A stretch of 64,000 bases of DNA from Molanna angustata (GCA_963576475.1 OY754980.1:3219306-3283305); one strand, 5' to 3'. Positions 1 through 10,340 are shown, numbered from the stretch's first letter. Made by a program: numbers and translations. Notes: generated by a model not told the origin, from the sequence alone.

Positions 1-198
1 AACTCGGTAGAAAAAATCAAGAGGCAGAAATTGAAAAAAGAAGACGTCTAGCATGGAAGGTGTTTGGTGTAAACTCTCTTACATTGTAATTCTCCGTAGT
101 AGGTACGCCAATTATCTTTTCAAAAGGTCTTTGACGCTTGCGTTCTCCCGATACTGACGTATGGCTGTGAATCTCTTGAGTTTACAAACAAAATGCTA
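1..198 (+). pseudogene. RTE-like LINE reverse-transcriptase C-terminal fragment
   Basis: Two frames of this stretch read like the post-RT region of RTE-type LINEs: a segment resembling GRKNQEAEIEKRRRLAWKVFG from base 3, then KVFDACVLPILTYGCESL from about base 127 in another frame. The same sequence order (LGKENQ, EIPRRIGLGWAAFG, RRVFESCVLPVMTYGLE) occurs in the better preserved RTE at 51503-52495, so the assignment rests on an internal comparison. A frameshift between the two blocks and a stop make it dead. It is cut off by the window edge at the left and by the LINE starting near 199 on the right; a degenerate continuation may lie at 4319-4410. Confidence 0.7.
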
Positions 199-275
199 CA
201 TAATTAGCTCAGAGCAGGAATCTTAACAATAGTCATCTTGAGAAACCTACAGTGAACAGTGAGAGCTCTCCAGTT

Positions 276-986
276 ATGAAGATAAATAGCGGACTCACCG
301 ATTACATAGATTCTAAAATGGAACAAGTGGTAAACCTGATTGCTTCGAGGTTCGAAGAAATATTTAAGAGATACGACGCTCGCTACGACGCTGCAAACAA
401 GAAAATTGACGACCTGGAGGAGAAGGTTAAAAAATTGGAGGAGAGTGTGAGGGGATTTGAGCAGTTGAGGGACGACCACCAGGTGACCCTATCCCGAATC
501 GATAATCTGGACCAGAGAGGACGTCGCATGAACGTCGAAATTCAAAATGTGACCGAGAGAAAGGGCGAAAACCTCCTTAAGATCGTCACATCGGTTGGAG
601 AAAAGATTGGTGTGCAGCTATCACAAAGTGATATCGCTGGAGTTCACAGGGTATCGCATGGGACTGGCAATGATAACAATAGACCAAAGAATATCGTATT
701 AAAATTTTCAAATCAGCACAGAAGGGACTCTTTTTTAGCTGCAGTAAAATTAAAGAAGGACCTAACCACTCAGGATATCGGAATCACAGATGCGAGCAGA
801 AAAATCTACGTCGCAGAACACCTGACTCTGAAGAAGAAGCTACTCTTCAGGGATACTCGAATCAGAGCGAAGGAGAAGGGATACAAGTTTGCATGGGTGA
901 AAAACGCAAATGTCTACGTCCGAAGGGCAGAGGGGGGAGCCGTGCTGCACATTCTCTCAACATCAGACCTTTCAAAAATCATGTAA
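276..986 (+). CDS. LINE ORF1 protein (coiled coil plus ORF1p/FP25K-like C-terminal domain)
   Basis: Open from a GTG at 252; the first ATG is at 276, giving about 236 residues. Residues ~15-75 are a heptad-rich helix (KKIDDLEEKVKKLEESVRGF), a likely trimerising coiled coil. The rest (RGRRMNVEIQNV, RPKNIVLKF, SRKIYVAEHLTLKKK, YKFAWVKNANVYVRR) has the order expected of L1-type ORF1p RNA-binding regions and the related FP25K-like domain found in other insect LINE ORF1s. No zinc knuckle or PHD finger is present. Known role of the family: binds the element RNA as a nucleic-acid chaperone in the RNP. The frame ends ATG-TAA at 981-986, and that junction overlaps a perfect GTAAGTA splice donor at 983, discussed separately. 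No frameshift or internal stop is seen. Confidence 0.8.
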   Translation: MKINSGLTDYIDSKMEQVVNLIASRFEEIFKRYDARYDAANKKIDDLEEKVKKLEESVRGFEQLRDDHQVTLSRIDNLDQRGRRMNVEIQNVTERKGENLLKIVTSVGEKIGVQLSQSDIAGVHRVSHGTGNDNNRPKNIVLKFSNQHRRDSFLAAVKLKKDLTTQDIGITDASRKIYVAEHLTLKKKLLFRDTRIRAKEKGYKFAWVKNANVYVRRAEGGAVLHILSTSDLSKIM

Positions 987-1169
987 GTACCTCTAATCCT
1001 CTCTTTCTTATCCTAATATTCCCCCTTACTCTTTTTTCCTCACTCTTTTTTCCTTTTTACTTTTGTGCTGTTATTGTTATCGGGGTCTCTTTATGCGTAT
1101 GGAGATTGTATACTTCTAACATTCTCAGACTTAATACTGTCCTATATAATGCTTATATAATTCTTTTAG
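983..1169 (+). other. putative 187-bp intron between ORF1 and ORF2 of the LINE
   Basis: It starts GTAAGTA, a consensus 5' splice site, and ends TTCTTTTAG, a consensus 3' splice site, after a long pyrimidine-rich stretch (1000-1070). The ORF1 stop lies inside it. Removal would complete the ATG codon at 981 and continue directly in the ORF2 frame at 1171. ORF2 has no in-frame ATG before its endonuclease start, because the frame is closed by TAA at 1147. Splicing is inferred from sequence only. Confidence 0.5.
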
Positions 1170-1170
1170 G

Positions 1171-4011
1171 GGCGAACTGAAGATATATTATCAGAACTGT
1201 AGGGGACTAAAAACCAAGACAGATGTTTTTAGAACAAATGTTTTGTTGAATAATTATGACCTTATAGTATTAACTGAAACCTGGCTCAATGGTGGAGTAT
1301 TCGACGCGGAACTGTTGGGAGATGAATACGTAATATACCGTAAAGATAGAAACCTTTTGCTGACTGGGAAAACCGATGGAGGTGGTGTCCTCGTGGCCGT
1401 TCTTCGAAAATACAATTGTTTACGTGAACCCAGTTGGGAAACTTGCGGAGAAAATTTGTTCGTTGGTGTGCTATTGGAACCTACAGCACAGACAAAAATC
1501 AAACTAGTTATTGGTGTAATCTATGTTCACCCGTCATCACCCATAAGTATTTACGAATCATATTTTACCGTATTGTCAAACATTATCGTTGATACTCGAC
1601 ATGATGCTCATTTATGTCTGTTGGGCGACTTTAATGTACCTTCGATTGTATGGGCCTACGATCCGAGGGAGGCTGGTGTGGTAAGGCCGGTGTCCCACAG
1701 CGGTTCCGTTGCTCAATTACTCATAGAATTTGCATCTTTCCTTGATCTGAAGCAGTTTAATCGTGTTAACAATGGCAACAACAAAATACTTGACCTCATA
1801 CTGTCGGATGTATGGTGCACTGTTATTCATTGCGACACGCCACTTGTACCGGAGGATCCGCACCATCCCTCGCTCCTGATTAGTGTCTCTTTACGAGCAG
1901 ATGGTCATCTACAAACTAATAACATTCCCAAATATAACTTTTATAAAGCTGATTACACCGGTATAAACCATAAACTCCAAATGATCGACTGGGAATTATT
2001 ATTTACGGGAAAATCTGTAGACGAGGCGGTGGATACTTTCCACAATGTATTACTGGATATCATTGATATTTTTGCCCCAAAGAAAAAGGCAAGATCTTTA
2101 AGTTATCCTGTCTGGTATTCGAACATAACCGTAACATTGCTTAAAAATAAAAACAAAAGCTGGGCAAGATGGAAAACTTTTGGTCATCCCCATGATTATT
2201 CGCTGTTTTCTAAACAAAGGGCTCAACTAAAGCAAGCACAGAGCAGGGACCACAAATTATATATTTCAAGTCTAGAACAGTCGTTGAATAGGAATGTAAA
2301 ACCATTTTTCTCGTACGTTAATAACATGAAAAAAACTGCCAGCTACCCTAAGAATATGTTCTACAGCGAGGTAAAATCTAATGATCCAGAAACTACTGCT
2401 AATTTATTCTGTTCATTTTTTGCATCTGTGTTTAACCCTCCCACTAACATGCACTCTCCAGCTGACGCGTGCGTGAACCCGGAGGTCAACTCAACTCTAT
2501 CTAAGATTCATGTACTTAGTTCCGAGGTATATGCAAAACTTGTTAACCTAGATGTCAATAAGGGTGCGGGGCCTGACATGATTTCGCCAATGCTTCTTAA
2601 AAAATGCGCACCACATCTTACAAGACCTCTACGACTAATCTTTAACAAAAGCCTTGCTGAGGGTCGCTTCCCAAAACTATGGAAAATGGCGTATGTTACA
2701 CCTATACATAAGTCGGGTTGTACATCTGATATACAGAACTACCGTCCTATATCGATCTTATCTCAATTTTCTAAAGTTTTTGAGTCTATTTTGAAGGATC
2801 GATTGTTCCATCATCTAAAGCCATGCCTACTTGATAATCAACACGGGTTTGTGAACAAAAGATCAACGGTTACAAATCTGCTTGAATATTCTGATTACTT
2901 GTTTGAGGCCTTGGACAAGCGGGTGCAGGTGGACTCAATTTACACGGATTTTAAAAAAGCTTTCGACAAGGTTGACCATGACTTGCTGATTAGGAAGTTG
3001 AGCTCTTACGGAATTCATGGTAGTCTGCTGCGTTGGGTTGAGTCTTACGTTAGTAACCGTTTGATGACTGTTGTCATGAATGGCTACAAGTCTAAATGCG
3101 TGGCCGTTACCTCGGGAGTTCCACAAGGGTCTGTTCTGGGACCCCTTCTTTTTACATTCTTCGTCAATGACATTGGTACATGCTTTAAAAATTCAGAATT
3201 TTTGCTGTTTGCCGACGATCTCAAAATTTATCGGCGAATACGTAATGAGGAGGACTGTATGGGGTTGGAGGACGATTTGAACAGACTCAGTAAATATTGC
3301 GATGCTAATAAGCTTCAACTTAATCTAAAGAAATGTAATTCCATTACATTTACAAAAAATAAAAATGTAATGAATCACATATATAAGATTGACGGAGTGG
3401 CTTTGGAACCGTTGCATAGTATTAGGGATCTAGGGGTTATTTTTGATTCAAAATTGCACTTTGACGAACATATACGGGAGGTTCTGATAAGTTGCAACAG
3501 GATTTTGGGCTTTATTCTTAGATCAACGAAAGAATTCAGTAATGTAAATTCCATATTGGTGCTATACAAATGCTTAATTCGCTCTAAATTAGAATATTGC
3601 TCTGCTGTTTGGAACCCCCTATATAGTAAGTACATTGACGAGATTGAGAAGCTGCAAAGAAAATTTTTCCGTATCGGTCAGCGTAGATTCCGTAACATCA
3701 GCGTAATGAATTTGCCAAGTCTGACACATAGGCGCGAGCTACTCGACGCATTGACGCTGCGCAAGATCTGTAACTCTGATTTTGATGCACCTGCTCTGTT
3801 GGCTAGGGTAAACTTCTGTATACCATCGTTGACTCGAATTCGCAATTACAGACAGTTCTATATGAACACTCCGACCAGTAATGCTGGTGTTAGAAGTCCC
3901 TTATACAGAGTCACTCACAATTTTAATAGTAAGTTTGGGAGTGTGGATGTCTTTGCCTCTTCCCTGAATGCGTTTAGGAGATCCATTAATCAAATACTTA
4001 CTGATTGCTAA
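1171..4011 (+). CDS. LINE ORF2: apurinic-type endonuclease and reverse transcriptase
   Basis: About 946 residues counted from 1171, where family similarity begins (LKIYYQNCRGLKTKT, with the endonuclease Asn). The first in-frame ATG is only at 1243, after that catalytic block, so an AUG start there would remove part of the active site. Endonuclease marks follow: LTETWLN, LGDFNVPSIVW, DLILSD, HHPSLLIS. The RT domain runs from about 2550 (KGAGPDMISPMLLK, YRPISILSQFSKVFE, KKAFDKVDHDLL, SGVPQGSVLGPLLF) to the catalytic FADD at 3208, then a thumb region and a C-terminal tail with no zinc knuckle. Known role: nicks target DNA and primes cDNA from the nick (TPRT). No stop or frameshift is present. 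How translation starts is the open question. Confidence 0.88.
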   Translation, partial: GELKIYYQNCRGLKTKTDVFRTNVLLNNYDLIVLTETWLNGGVFDAELLGDEYVIYRKDRNLLLTGKTDGGGVLVAVLRKYNCLREPSWETCGENLFVGVLLEPTAQTKIKLVIGVIYVHPSSPISIYESYFTVLSNIIVDTRHDAHLCLLGDFNVPSIVWAYDPREAGVVRPVSHSGSVAQLLIEFASFLDLKQFNRVNNGNNKILDLILSDVWCTVIHCDTPLVPEDPHHPSLLISVSLRADGHLQTNNIPKYNFYKADYTGINHKLQMIDWELLFTGKSVDEAVDTFHNVLLDIIDIFAPKKKARSLSYPVWYSNITVTLLKNKNKSWARWKTFGHPHDYSLFSKQRAQLKQAQSRDHKLYISSLEQSLNRNVKPFFSYVNNMKKTASYPKNMFYSEVKSNDPETTANLFCSFFASVFNPPTNMHSPADACVNPEVNSTLSKIHVLSSEVYAKLVNLDVNKGAGPDMISPMLLKKCAPHLTRPLRLIFNKSLAEGRFPKLWKMAYVTPIHKSGCTSDIQNYRPISILSQFSKVFESILKDRLFHHLKPCLLDNQHGFVNKRSTVTNLLEYSDYLFEALDKRVQVDSIYTDFKKAFDKVDHDLLIRKLSSYGIHGSLLRWVESYVSNRLMTVVMNGYKSKCVAVTSGVPQGSVLGPLLFTFFVNDIGTCFKNSEFLLFADDLKIYRRIRNEEDCMGLEDDLNRLSKYCDANKLQLNLKKCNSITFTKNKNVMNHIYKIDGVALEPLHSIRDLGVIFDSKLHFDEHIREVLISCNRILGFILRSTKEFSNVNSILVLYKCLIRSKLEYCSAVWNPLYSKYIDEIEKLQRKFFRIGQRRFRNISVMNLPSLTHRRELLDALTLRKICNSDFDAPALLARVNFCIPSLTRIRNYRQFYMNTPTSNAGVRSPLYRVTHNFNSKFGSVDVFASSLNAFRRSINQILTDC

Positions 4012-4318
4012 CCTGCACTATCCTTAATACACCAAATCCTTTCCTCTTCCTTTCCCCGTGGTACTTACGATTTTTGTATTTTTTGTATTTTATGTTAGCT
4101 TTTAAGTTTTTAAATATTTTATTTTTCTTACATTTTGTTAATTATCTATGTTAGTTTTTAAGTTATAAAATTGTTTTTTTTTATGCTAAAATTGTATTCA
4201 CCACTAATTGGGCAATTTGTGGAGAAATGATGACAGCGTTCATATCATTGTAATATACATGTACTCTTTGCCTGTTGGTGAGTCTTTGGGATAAATAAAT
4301 AAATAAATAAATAAATAA

Positions 4319-5540
4319 ACTTAGCAGAAAAGGAAAGGAAAATGGTGAAAAATGAAAATAGAAAAACTAAATGCATAAGAGAAAACCAAAATAATCGACG
4401 TTGTCCAAAGTTTGGTTTATTAATAATATTTTAATTTTAGCGCTCCATTTATTGACTCTCTTTATACCGGCCCATTTTTTATTTCAAACGGGGAGGCCCC
4501 TGGTTGTTCAGGTAGGTAGGTACTGAAAGTTTCGTGTCTGCTTATCGACTTAGGTCATTCGATAATGGATGAAAAAATTGAACAAACAACAAAAATACTT
4601 CAAAATCCCAATGTCTGTTTATATAAGATCTCACTTTACCTAATGTTATATTTTCTCGATATTTTTTCACTTTATTATTTGAAGAACGCCATAATATATA
4701 ATACGCCATATACAAAATAACATTCAACACTCTATCTATACCTTGGCTGAAACTCACCCTCACTGGTATGCGGTTTATGAAAACACACTGACGTTTGTGG
4801 AGGAAATTTTAAATAAATAAATAATAACATAGGTTTTTGGCGCCATTGAGTGCATCATAATATTTTGATTTTAAAGCATATTGTATTTTTAAGTTTATGT
4901 AATCTTACGAGAAAAATAAAATTTCATTAAAAAAATATTTAACACTTTTTGAACAAAAAAATAAATAAAAATGCATTGTACAAATGGCGGACTTATTTCC
5001 TCGACGATGCAATTTCCTCCAGTCAACCAACCATCTGATAAAATAAGTTAAATGAACAAATTAATGCACAGAAATTACTGTTATATAGGAGAATATTATT
5101 TTACCTGCCCACGTCCATCAGAGAATTAATAGATCAAAACAAATTTCAAATAGCACATTTTTTCACATCAAGAACATTTTTTTGGCAATTCATGATACTA
5201 TAAGTTGAATTTTTCTTCTGTGTGTAATTACGATACTCCTTTTTCGAAAACGAGTTTTTATCTCCATCGAGATATCCATATACTTTTTTTATATATTGTT
5301 TAAAATAGAAATATTGTGTAATTTTATATATCTATACAAAAAAATAATAAAAATGTCAATAGAAAACAGCACTTTAGAGACCTCCTCAGAGCCTAATCCT
5401 TTGATATGTTAAGTATCTGGATGGGTGAACTATTCCCAATTGAAAGCTTGATGATGCGTTTGTTGCATTTTATTTTGCTCTTTTAAATAATTTACAATAG
5501 ACCCATTGATCTGCTAATTCTTTTGAGGAAGTGTATAATG
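4319..5540. other. AT-rich sequence, no gene recognised
   Basis: Frame 4319-4410 may be a very degenerate piece of the RTE copy interrupted by the LINE. Beyond that I see short A-rich runs and no sustained reading frame, splice-flanked exon or RNA gene. Confidence 0.5.
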
Positions 5541-6545
5541 GTAATCCAACTGTCGATTTGTTCAGGAGAACTTTGTTCTCTTAACATATCGACAATGTAT
5601 CAAGCCAGAATACGCGAGAATTGTATGGAGAGGTCTACTTTTTTCACGGCTTTTCCAACTTTGAAGTAAAAAAACACCAACTTAGAGGCTTCGCAGCATA
5701 TATGTTCCATACACGGATTTACTCAGAATTCGGAGTAGAACATTTCGTGTGTCTGTGTGTGTGTGTGTGTGTCCGTCCCCCCCTTATAACTTTTGATCCG
5801 CTCAATTTACAGAGCCCAAAATTTCAGAATATATACACAGTTATAGGCCTACAAAAATTTGATACTCAGAATTTTGAATTTTTGTTTCAGTCAGGGGTTA
5901 TCAACTTATGAATTTTTATTTTATTTTTCCATATATCTCAGAAACCATAAAAGCTAGAACGCTGAAAATTGGTACAAACATAGAAAAATAAAAAATCTCA
6001 AATTAATTTTTTCAAAAAAATTCCAGGGTTTCTCAAACATTTTTTATTAAGAAAAATATTTTTTTTATGATAAATTTATGAGTTTAACTGCCTATATTTC
6101 CAAAACTTATACAATTATCGAAAAAAGCCGAAACACCCCAACTAGATAATTTAATTTTCTATAAAAAATATTAACATTGTAGTAGAAGATCTCAATTTTT
6201 TTTAACAATTTTTTTAAAAATTGAATTTAGTTACGACATCGCTTCATACATTTTGTATGGCAGTCGCCTATACACAATATGTAAGAAGACTTAATAGTTT
6301 GATACTTCATCTCCATACATACATACCATCATGATATTTTCATATTCTGGGTAGGAAAAAAGGAACTTCCTCCATACTATCCTATCTTGACATACATACC
6401 TACATAATATATGTTGTATAGAAAACAAAATATCTGAAAATATTCAATAATTTGTATTTATGGGTTTATAGTTTGGTACATATTCTTCAACCATACATAC
6501 TATCGCTATCGACAGTTGGATCTCATGTGTTACATGCAACTAGTA
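5541..6545. mobile_element. foldback/MITE family A, copy 1
   Basis: The ends are inversely related: GTAATCCAACTGTCGAT at 5541 and ATCGACAGTTGGAT near 6508, followed by TGTGTTACATGCAACTAG. The same ends recur at 42455-43115 and, in the opposite orientation, at 48426-49139, which defines a repeat family with terminal inversion. A (GT)n run sits at 5752-5771. A frame at 5621-5911 is shared in part with copy 3, but this is explained by nucleotide similarity of the repeat and I do not call it a gene. No transposase is visible. Confidence 0.65.
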
Positions 6546-6691
6546 ATAATAATTGAGTGTTATTATTTGTAGTGCTTAATTGTTATTAATATCATTAGTA
6601 AATCGGCCAGCGCCGTTAAAAAAAAATATATAAAACTACAATTTACCAAAAAACAATAATAACGAAAATAACGGAGATGATGAGAAAATTG

Positions 6692-6900
6692 TAGGCCTTC
6701 GTGGATCAGTTGGTTATATTTCTGTCTCAAAGGTCCCGGGTTCGATTCCCGATGGAAACACAGTTTTTAATTGTGTTTTCAGTCTGGATCTGTGAGACGA
6801 TTAATACATATAAGTTTCTAGAATGTGGCAACTTGTTATTGGGTGTGTGTGTCAAATTAATATTTGACACGCACTAGTTAGTTACTGAAGAAGCAATATT
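6692..6900 (+). mobile_element. tRNA-derived SINE
   Basis: The head contains a pol III A box (TGGATCAGTTGG near 6704) and B box (GGTTCGATTCCCG near 6749) at tRNA-like spacing. The T-arm CGGG/CCCG pairs, but the acceptor stem does not, so it is a SINE head rather than a tRNA gene. The tail segment (AGAATGTGGCAACTTGTTA ... ATATTTGACA) recurs at 41660-41735 without the head, supporting a dispersed family. Promoter activity is inferred from the boxes. Confidence 0.65.
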
Positions 6901-7084
6901 AAAAAATGGGAATTAGAAGTCAAGTGTGATCACTCAATTTTCTCATACAGAATCTATTATAATTCTGTTAAATACATTTTTCATACAAATATGAAATTTA
7001 TTTCACATTTATATAAAATAGATGATGATGATGATGATGATATGTTTTTTTCTTTAGAGGTAGATAGTCCCTGAATGCATTTTT

Positions 7085-7545
7085 GAAGTGAATTTTTATT
7101 GTATCATTAGGTATAGTTCAAACAATATAAAAAAAATTCCACACTGAAATTTTGACAGATGAAATCATAGAGAAGAAATTAACGAATATCTATGGAAAAC
7201 TAATCAGCTCTAAGTTTATTGATTTTACATATATGATATCAATATGAAGTCAATCGGACATGTCATATAGTTGGGCTATACAGAGGATACAAAAAAAACA
7301 ACGTAAATTATAAAATCATAGAGAAGAAATTAACAGTTGTCTATGGAAGACTAATCAGCCCTTGGTCTAAGCACTTATATACATATTAATATATGTGATG
7401 ATGTAAATATGCAGGCGATCGGACTTATAATTTGGGCTGTAAAGAAGAGGACACAAAAAGGATACGGGGTACGCCATACATACAAACACATCACGACGAA
7501 ACTCATAGTGTGCACTCTCTGCATGATACCCGTTGAGTAATTGAT
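7085..7545 (-). repeat. dispersed repeat family B
   Basis: Reverse-complement similarity to 25495-25800 is extensive: TCATAGAGAAGAAATTAAC, TTTGGGCTGTAAAGAAGAGG, CACATCACGACGAAACTCA and GTGCACTCTCTGCATGATACC all have counterparts there. An internal block (ATAGAGAAGAAATTAAC ... ATCGGAC ... TTGGGCT) is present twice in tandem at 7165-7270 and 7318-7440. There is no coding capacity. Family members also occur near 17400, 26090, 40860 and 63000. Confidence 0.6.
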
Positions 7546-7585
7546 GTAAAAATAATATATTATGCTTAAATATGTGAAATCATGA

Positions 7586-8300
7586 CTCCACTATTTATTT
7601 ATTTATTTATTTATTTAAATCTTTCCGTACATATGATTAGTAGGTACACTGACGGGCTTATTGCCTTATGGCAATTTCTTCCAACCAACCAGAGTAAATG
7701 TTAAATATACAAAACAGTATGTATTATGGCAATAAGTTAATCACAACAGCAGAAGAAAAGTAAAAAAAACAAAGAAGATAGCATATAAGAACAATTCACA
7801 GCAATGATAGGAAAACTAAAGGATAATGAAAGGAAGAGGAGAAGAAGATGTAATCAGGGGGGCAAGTCTGGTCCGACCGGCGAAATCAAAACCCTCACGA
7901 TTACCCATATCATGGATATAATTATTAGGTATATGGAGTTCTATATCTAGATGACATAGAACTCCATATGATAATTATATCCATGATATGGGTAGGTAAT
8001 CACAAAGGTTTTAATTTCGCGGGTTGGACTAGACTTGCCCCCCAGGTCTTTGTCAGGTTTCTTGAAGATGTTTAGTGAGACAGACGACGTAATATCAGGA
8101 CTAAGACTATTCCATAGTCTAGCTGAATGTACTTCAAATAATGAAGAGCTAAAAAAATCAGAACTATGAATAGGGATAGATAGTAAAGTACGTTCAGCAG
8201 ATCATTTAACAGATTCCATAGTAGTAGAGAGTAAAAAACCTGTCTTAAAAAAATGGAGTCGGACAAGATCACCGTCCTCGGCAACGAAGTCGCGGACATG
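7586..8300 (-). pseudogene. 3' end of a decayed CR1/Jockey-type LINE
   Basis: Read on the minus strand, bases ~8220-8047 encode ERTLLSIPIHSSDFFSS followed by VHSARLWNSLSPDITS, the conserved C-terminal block of CR1/Jockey ORF2. It carries a stop (SVK*SAE) near 8200. The copy then has a 3' UTR with the motif GGAAGAAATTGCCATAAGGC near 7670 and a (TAAA)n tail at 7586-7616. A hairpin MITE (7855-8046) is inserted just after the ORF remnant. Only the last ~60 codons survive. Confidence 0.75.
7855..8046. mobile_element. hairpin MITE with ~85-bp inverted repeats
   Basis: The left arm GGGGGGCAAGTCTGGTCC and the right arm GGACTAGACTTGCCCCCC are inverted copies, and the complementarity runs nearly to the centre (TATGGAGTTCTAT / ATAGAACTCCATA around 7935-7970). 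The element can fold into one long stem. It interrupts the LINE remnant on the minus strand, so it is the younger of the two. No target duplication longer than 1-2 bp is obvious. Confidence 0.75.
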
Positions 8301-8779
8301 CAGCAGGATACAGCATAATGCGAATATTGCTAAAACTGTTGGGGGAAATCAAAATTGAACGGTTATTACCGACCTGAGGCTAGGATAAACAGGATAGAGG
8401 GGAACTTGCACTAAGAAAGGGACGAGTAGAGCAAGAGTACGGTAGAGTTAGGGGATGGAGATAGATCATATGAGAATCAGAGAGGTACCGATACCACCGA
8501 CATATATTATTATACTAGAGAAGGGATACCAACATACATACATAACCCCCTGTTGTAATGAAAAAAGTTTTGAAAGAAATTTCCAATATGTTCTCACATA
8601 GCCTGAAGGGCCACGCTCCATGAAATCTACTGTACGTCCTTAAATAGATTCTACATTAAACTTTAACATACTGTGATAATATCATGATATCATATTGGAG
8701 AACCAGAACCCAGATCCGAGATGTGACTACACAAAAGGTTGATGGGTTTTCCTATGCAAGAGTTTCAATATGATTAAGA

Positions 8780-9058
8780 AAGATAGAGAGAGGGAGAGAG
8801 TTGATGACCACTGTCAAGAGACGAAAAGCCGCATATTTTGGACACAAATCCCATGGTGATAAATATGCCATTTTACAAATTATAGTGGAGACACAGATAG
8901 TGGGAGCATTGATGGGCGTAAAAGAATATCGTAGCTAAAAATCTCAGGCAGTGGTGCGCGATTCTTGATGCGGCGTCACTAATTAGGTTGGCATAAGATC
9001 GTGGTGAGTTTGATGTGATGGTCGCCAACCTCAGCTAGGAGCGGCTCAAGAAGAAGAA
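8780..9058 (+). pseudogene. LINE reverse-transcriptase C-terminal remnant
   Basis: Across shifting frames the stretch reads TVKRRKAAYFGH, GDKYAILQ, then a decayed tract ending in a GAAGAAGAA tail at 9050. This is the usual end of one insect endonuclease-RT family (LGHV..GDKY..L...I.GK). Several frame changes and stops show it is inactive. It ends immediately before the minisatellite. Confidence 0.6.
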
Positions 9059-9104
9059 TAACCACCCAGGCGCTGTAGTGTTTACTTTTTTTTTCAGAAG
9101 AAAT

Positions 9105-9912
9105 AAAATATTGCGATTTAAACAAACTATTTTTTTTCATTCGTTCCAAAAAATAATGTGTGTTTTATTGCAGCTTTTGATTTACTGTTGTATGTTTCCA
9201 AAAAAAAACAATATGTGTTTTAATGCAGCTATTGGTTTATGTTTCCAAAAAATAATATGTGGTTTATTGCAGCTTTTGGTTTACTTTTGTATGTTTCCAA
9301 AAAATAATATGTGTATTATTGCAGCTATTTGTTTACTGTTGTATGTTTCCAAAAAATAATATATTTTTTTTTAGAAATTATGGTTTGCTGTTGTATGTTT
9401 CTAAAAGAGAATATGTGTTATTTTAAAATATGTTAATATATTAATTATATATAAAAATTAAAAACAATGAAATGTATAGCAGTGACATCTGTGGAGGTGG
9501 GGTTATATATGCAATATAATATATGTTATATTGCATATTTTGGTTTAGGTACTATTGTGTGTTTTCAAAAGAGAATATGAATTTTATTAGAGCTTTTGGT
9601 TTACTGTTGTATGTTTTCAAAGGAGAATATGTGTTTTATGCAGCTTTTGGTTTACTGTTCTATGTTTCCAAAAGAGAATATGTGTTATATTGCAGCTTTT
9701 GGTTTACTGTTGTATGTTTCGAAAAGAGAATATGTGTTATATTACAGCTTTTGGTTTACTGTTGTATGTTTCGAAAAGAGAATATGTGTTATATTGCAGC
9801 TTTTGGTTTACTGTTGTATGTTTCGAAAAGAGAATATGTGTTATATTGCAGCTTTTGGTTTACTGTTGTATGTTTCGAAAAGAGAATATGTGTTATATTG
9901 CAGCTTTCGTTT
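9105..9912. repeat. 52-bp minisatellite
   Basis: The unit GCAGCTTTTGGTTTACTGTT... recurs about 15 times. Copies at 9640-9905 are almost identical with a clean 52-bp period, while those at 9105-9420 are divergent and of variable length. Because 52 is one more than a multiple of three and the unit lacks stops in all phases, three overlapping open frames (about 74-150 codons) run through the array; they have no start context or family and are not called as genes. Confidence 0.85.
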
Positions 9913-10036
9913 AAAAATAAGAGATATTGCAATTTATGTTTCAAAGAAGAATACTACATCTTATTGTTTTATTAAATAAAAAATGTGTTTTATTAAATAT
10001 TTGATTGCATTGTCGTATTTTTTCAAAATAAAATAT

Positions 10037-10254
10037 TGTTATGAAATTAAGTACTATTTCTATTTAAATTGAAAATTTAAATAGAAATATTTTGAAAATA
10101 AGAACCCAAGAAAAATGAAAACAAAAGATTTGAGTAGTGAGTTGAAAAAAAAACTAGACAAACCTTGTAAAAATATAAATTGTAGAAATATAAATTGTAA
10201 AAATAAATAAGACTTTGAACCATAATAAAATAAATAAATATAAATTTCGGTACA
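10037..10254 (+). repeat. 5' LTR
   Basis: 218 bp, TGTT...TACA, matching 15755-15972 base for base as far as I can read. Near its 5' edge is an inverted repeat (ATTTCTATTTAAAT / ATTTAAATAGAAAT, 10052-10084). An AATAAA-rich 3' part (10200-10240) could provide polyadenylation signals in the 3' copy. Confidence 0.93.
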
Positions 10255-10274
10255 TTTGGTGTCAGGTGTGGGGT
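10255..10274 (+). other. primer binding site, tRNA-Leu-like
   Basis: TTTGGTGTCAGGTGTGGGG follows the LTR directly. TGGTGTCAG is the complement of the 3' end (CTGACACCA) typical of tRNA-Leu, and the following bases match it with about two differences. The tRNA assignment is from knowledge of other gypsy elements and was not searched. Confidence 0.65.
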
Positions 10275-10340
10275 ATAAAAATACCCAAGTATTTGTTGTG
10301 TAAGAAAAAAATAAAATAGTTATTTATAAAGACATTTATT

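Larger units (their letters stand above)
199..4318 (+). mobile_element. CR1/Jockey-type non-LTR retrotransposon, nearly complete
   Basis: The unit comprises a short 5' leader, ORF1 (276-986), a 187-bp spacer, ORF2 (1171-4011), a 280-bp 3' UTR and a (TAAA)n tail at 4291-4318. Both reading frames are intact over their whole length, which is unusual here: every other CR1/Jockey-like copy in the window is a decayed fragment. It interrupts an older RTE remnant, and the bases before the leader (ACAAAC) and after the tail (AAATAAAC) share only AAAC, so the target duplication is uncertain. Clade placement between Jockey, CR1 and Daphne-like groups cannot be settled by eye. Confidence 0.85.

Noticed and set aside
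893..1180. 95-codon frame overlapping the end of LINE ORF1
   Set aside because: It spans the putative intron, is hydrophobic by pyrimidine richness and has no counterpart in LINE biology.
5621..5911. 96-codon frame shared in part with 48833-49066
   Set aside because: Both lie in copies of the same noncoding-looking repeat and contain a (GT)n-derived CVCVCV tract; nucleotide similarity is enough to explain it.
6692..6765. A genuine tRNA gene
   Set aside because: A and B boxes and part of the T-arm are present but the acceptor stem does not pair and no anticodon arm is convincing; a SINE head fits better.
9523..9979. Three overlapping ~74-150 codon frames
   Set aside because: Produced by the 52-bp minisatellite, whose period walks through all three phases; no start context or family.
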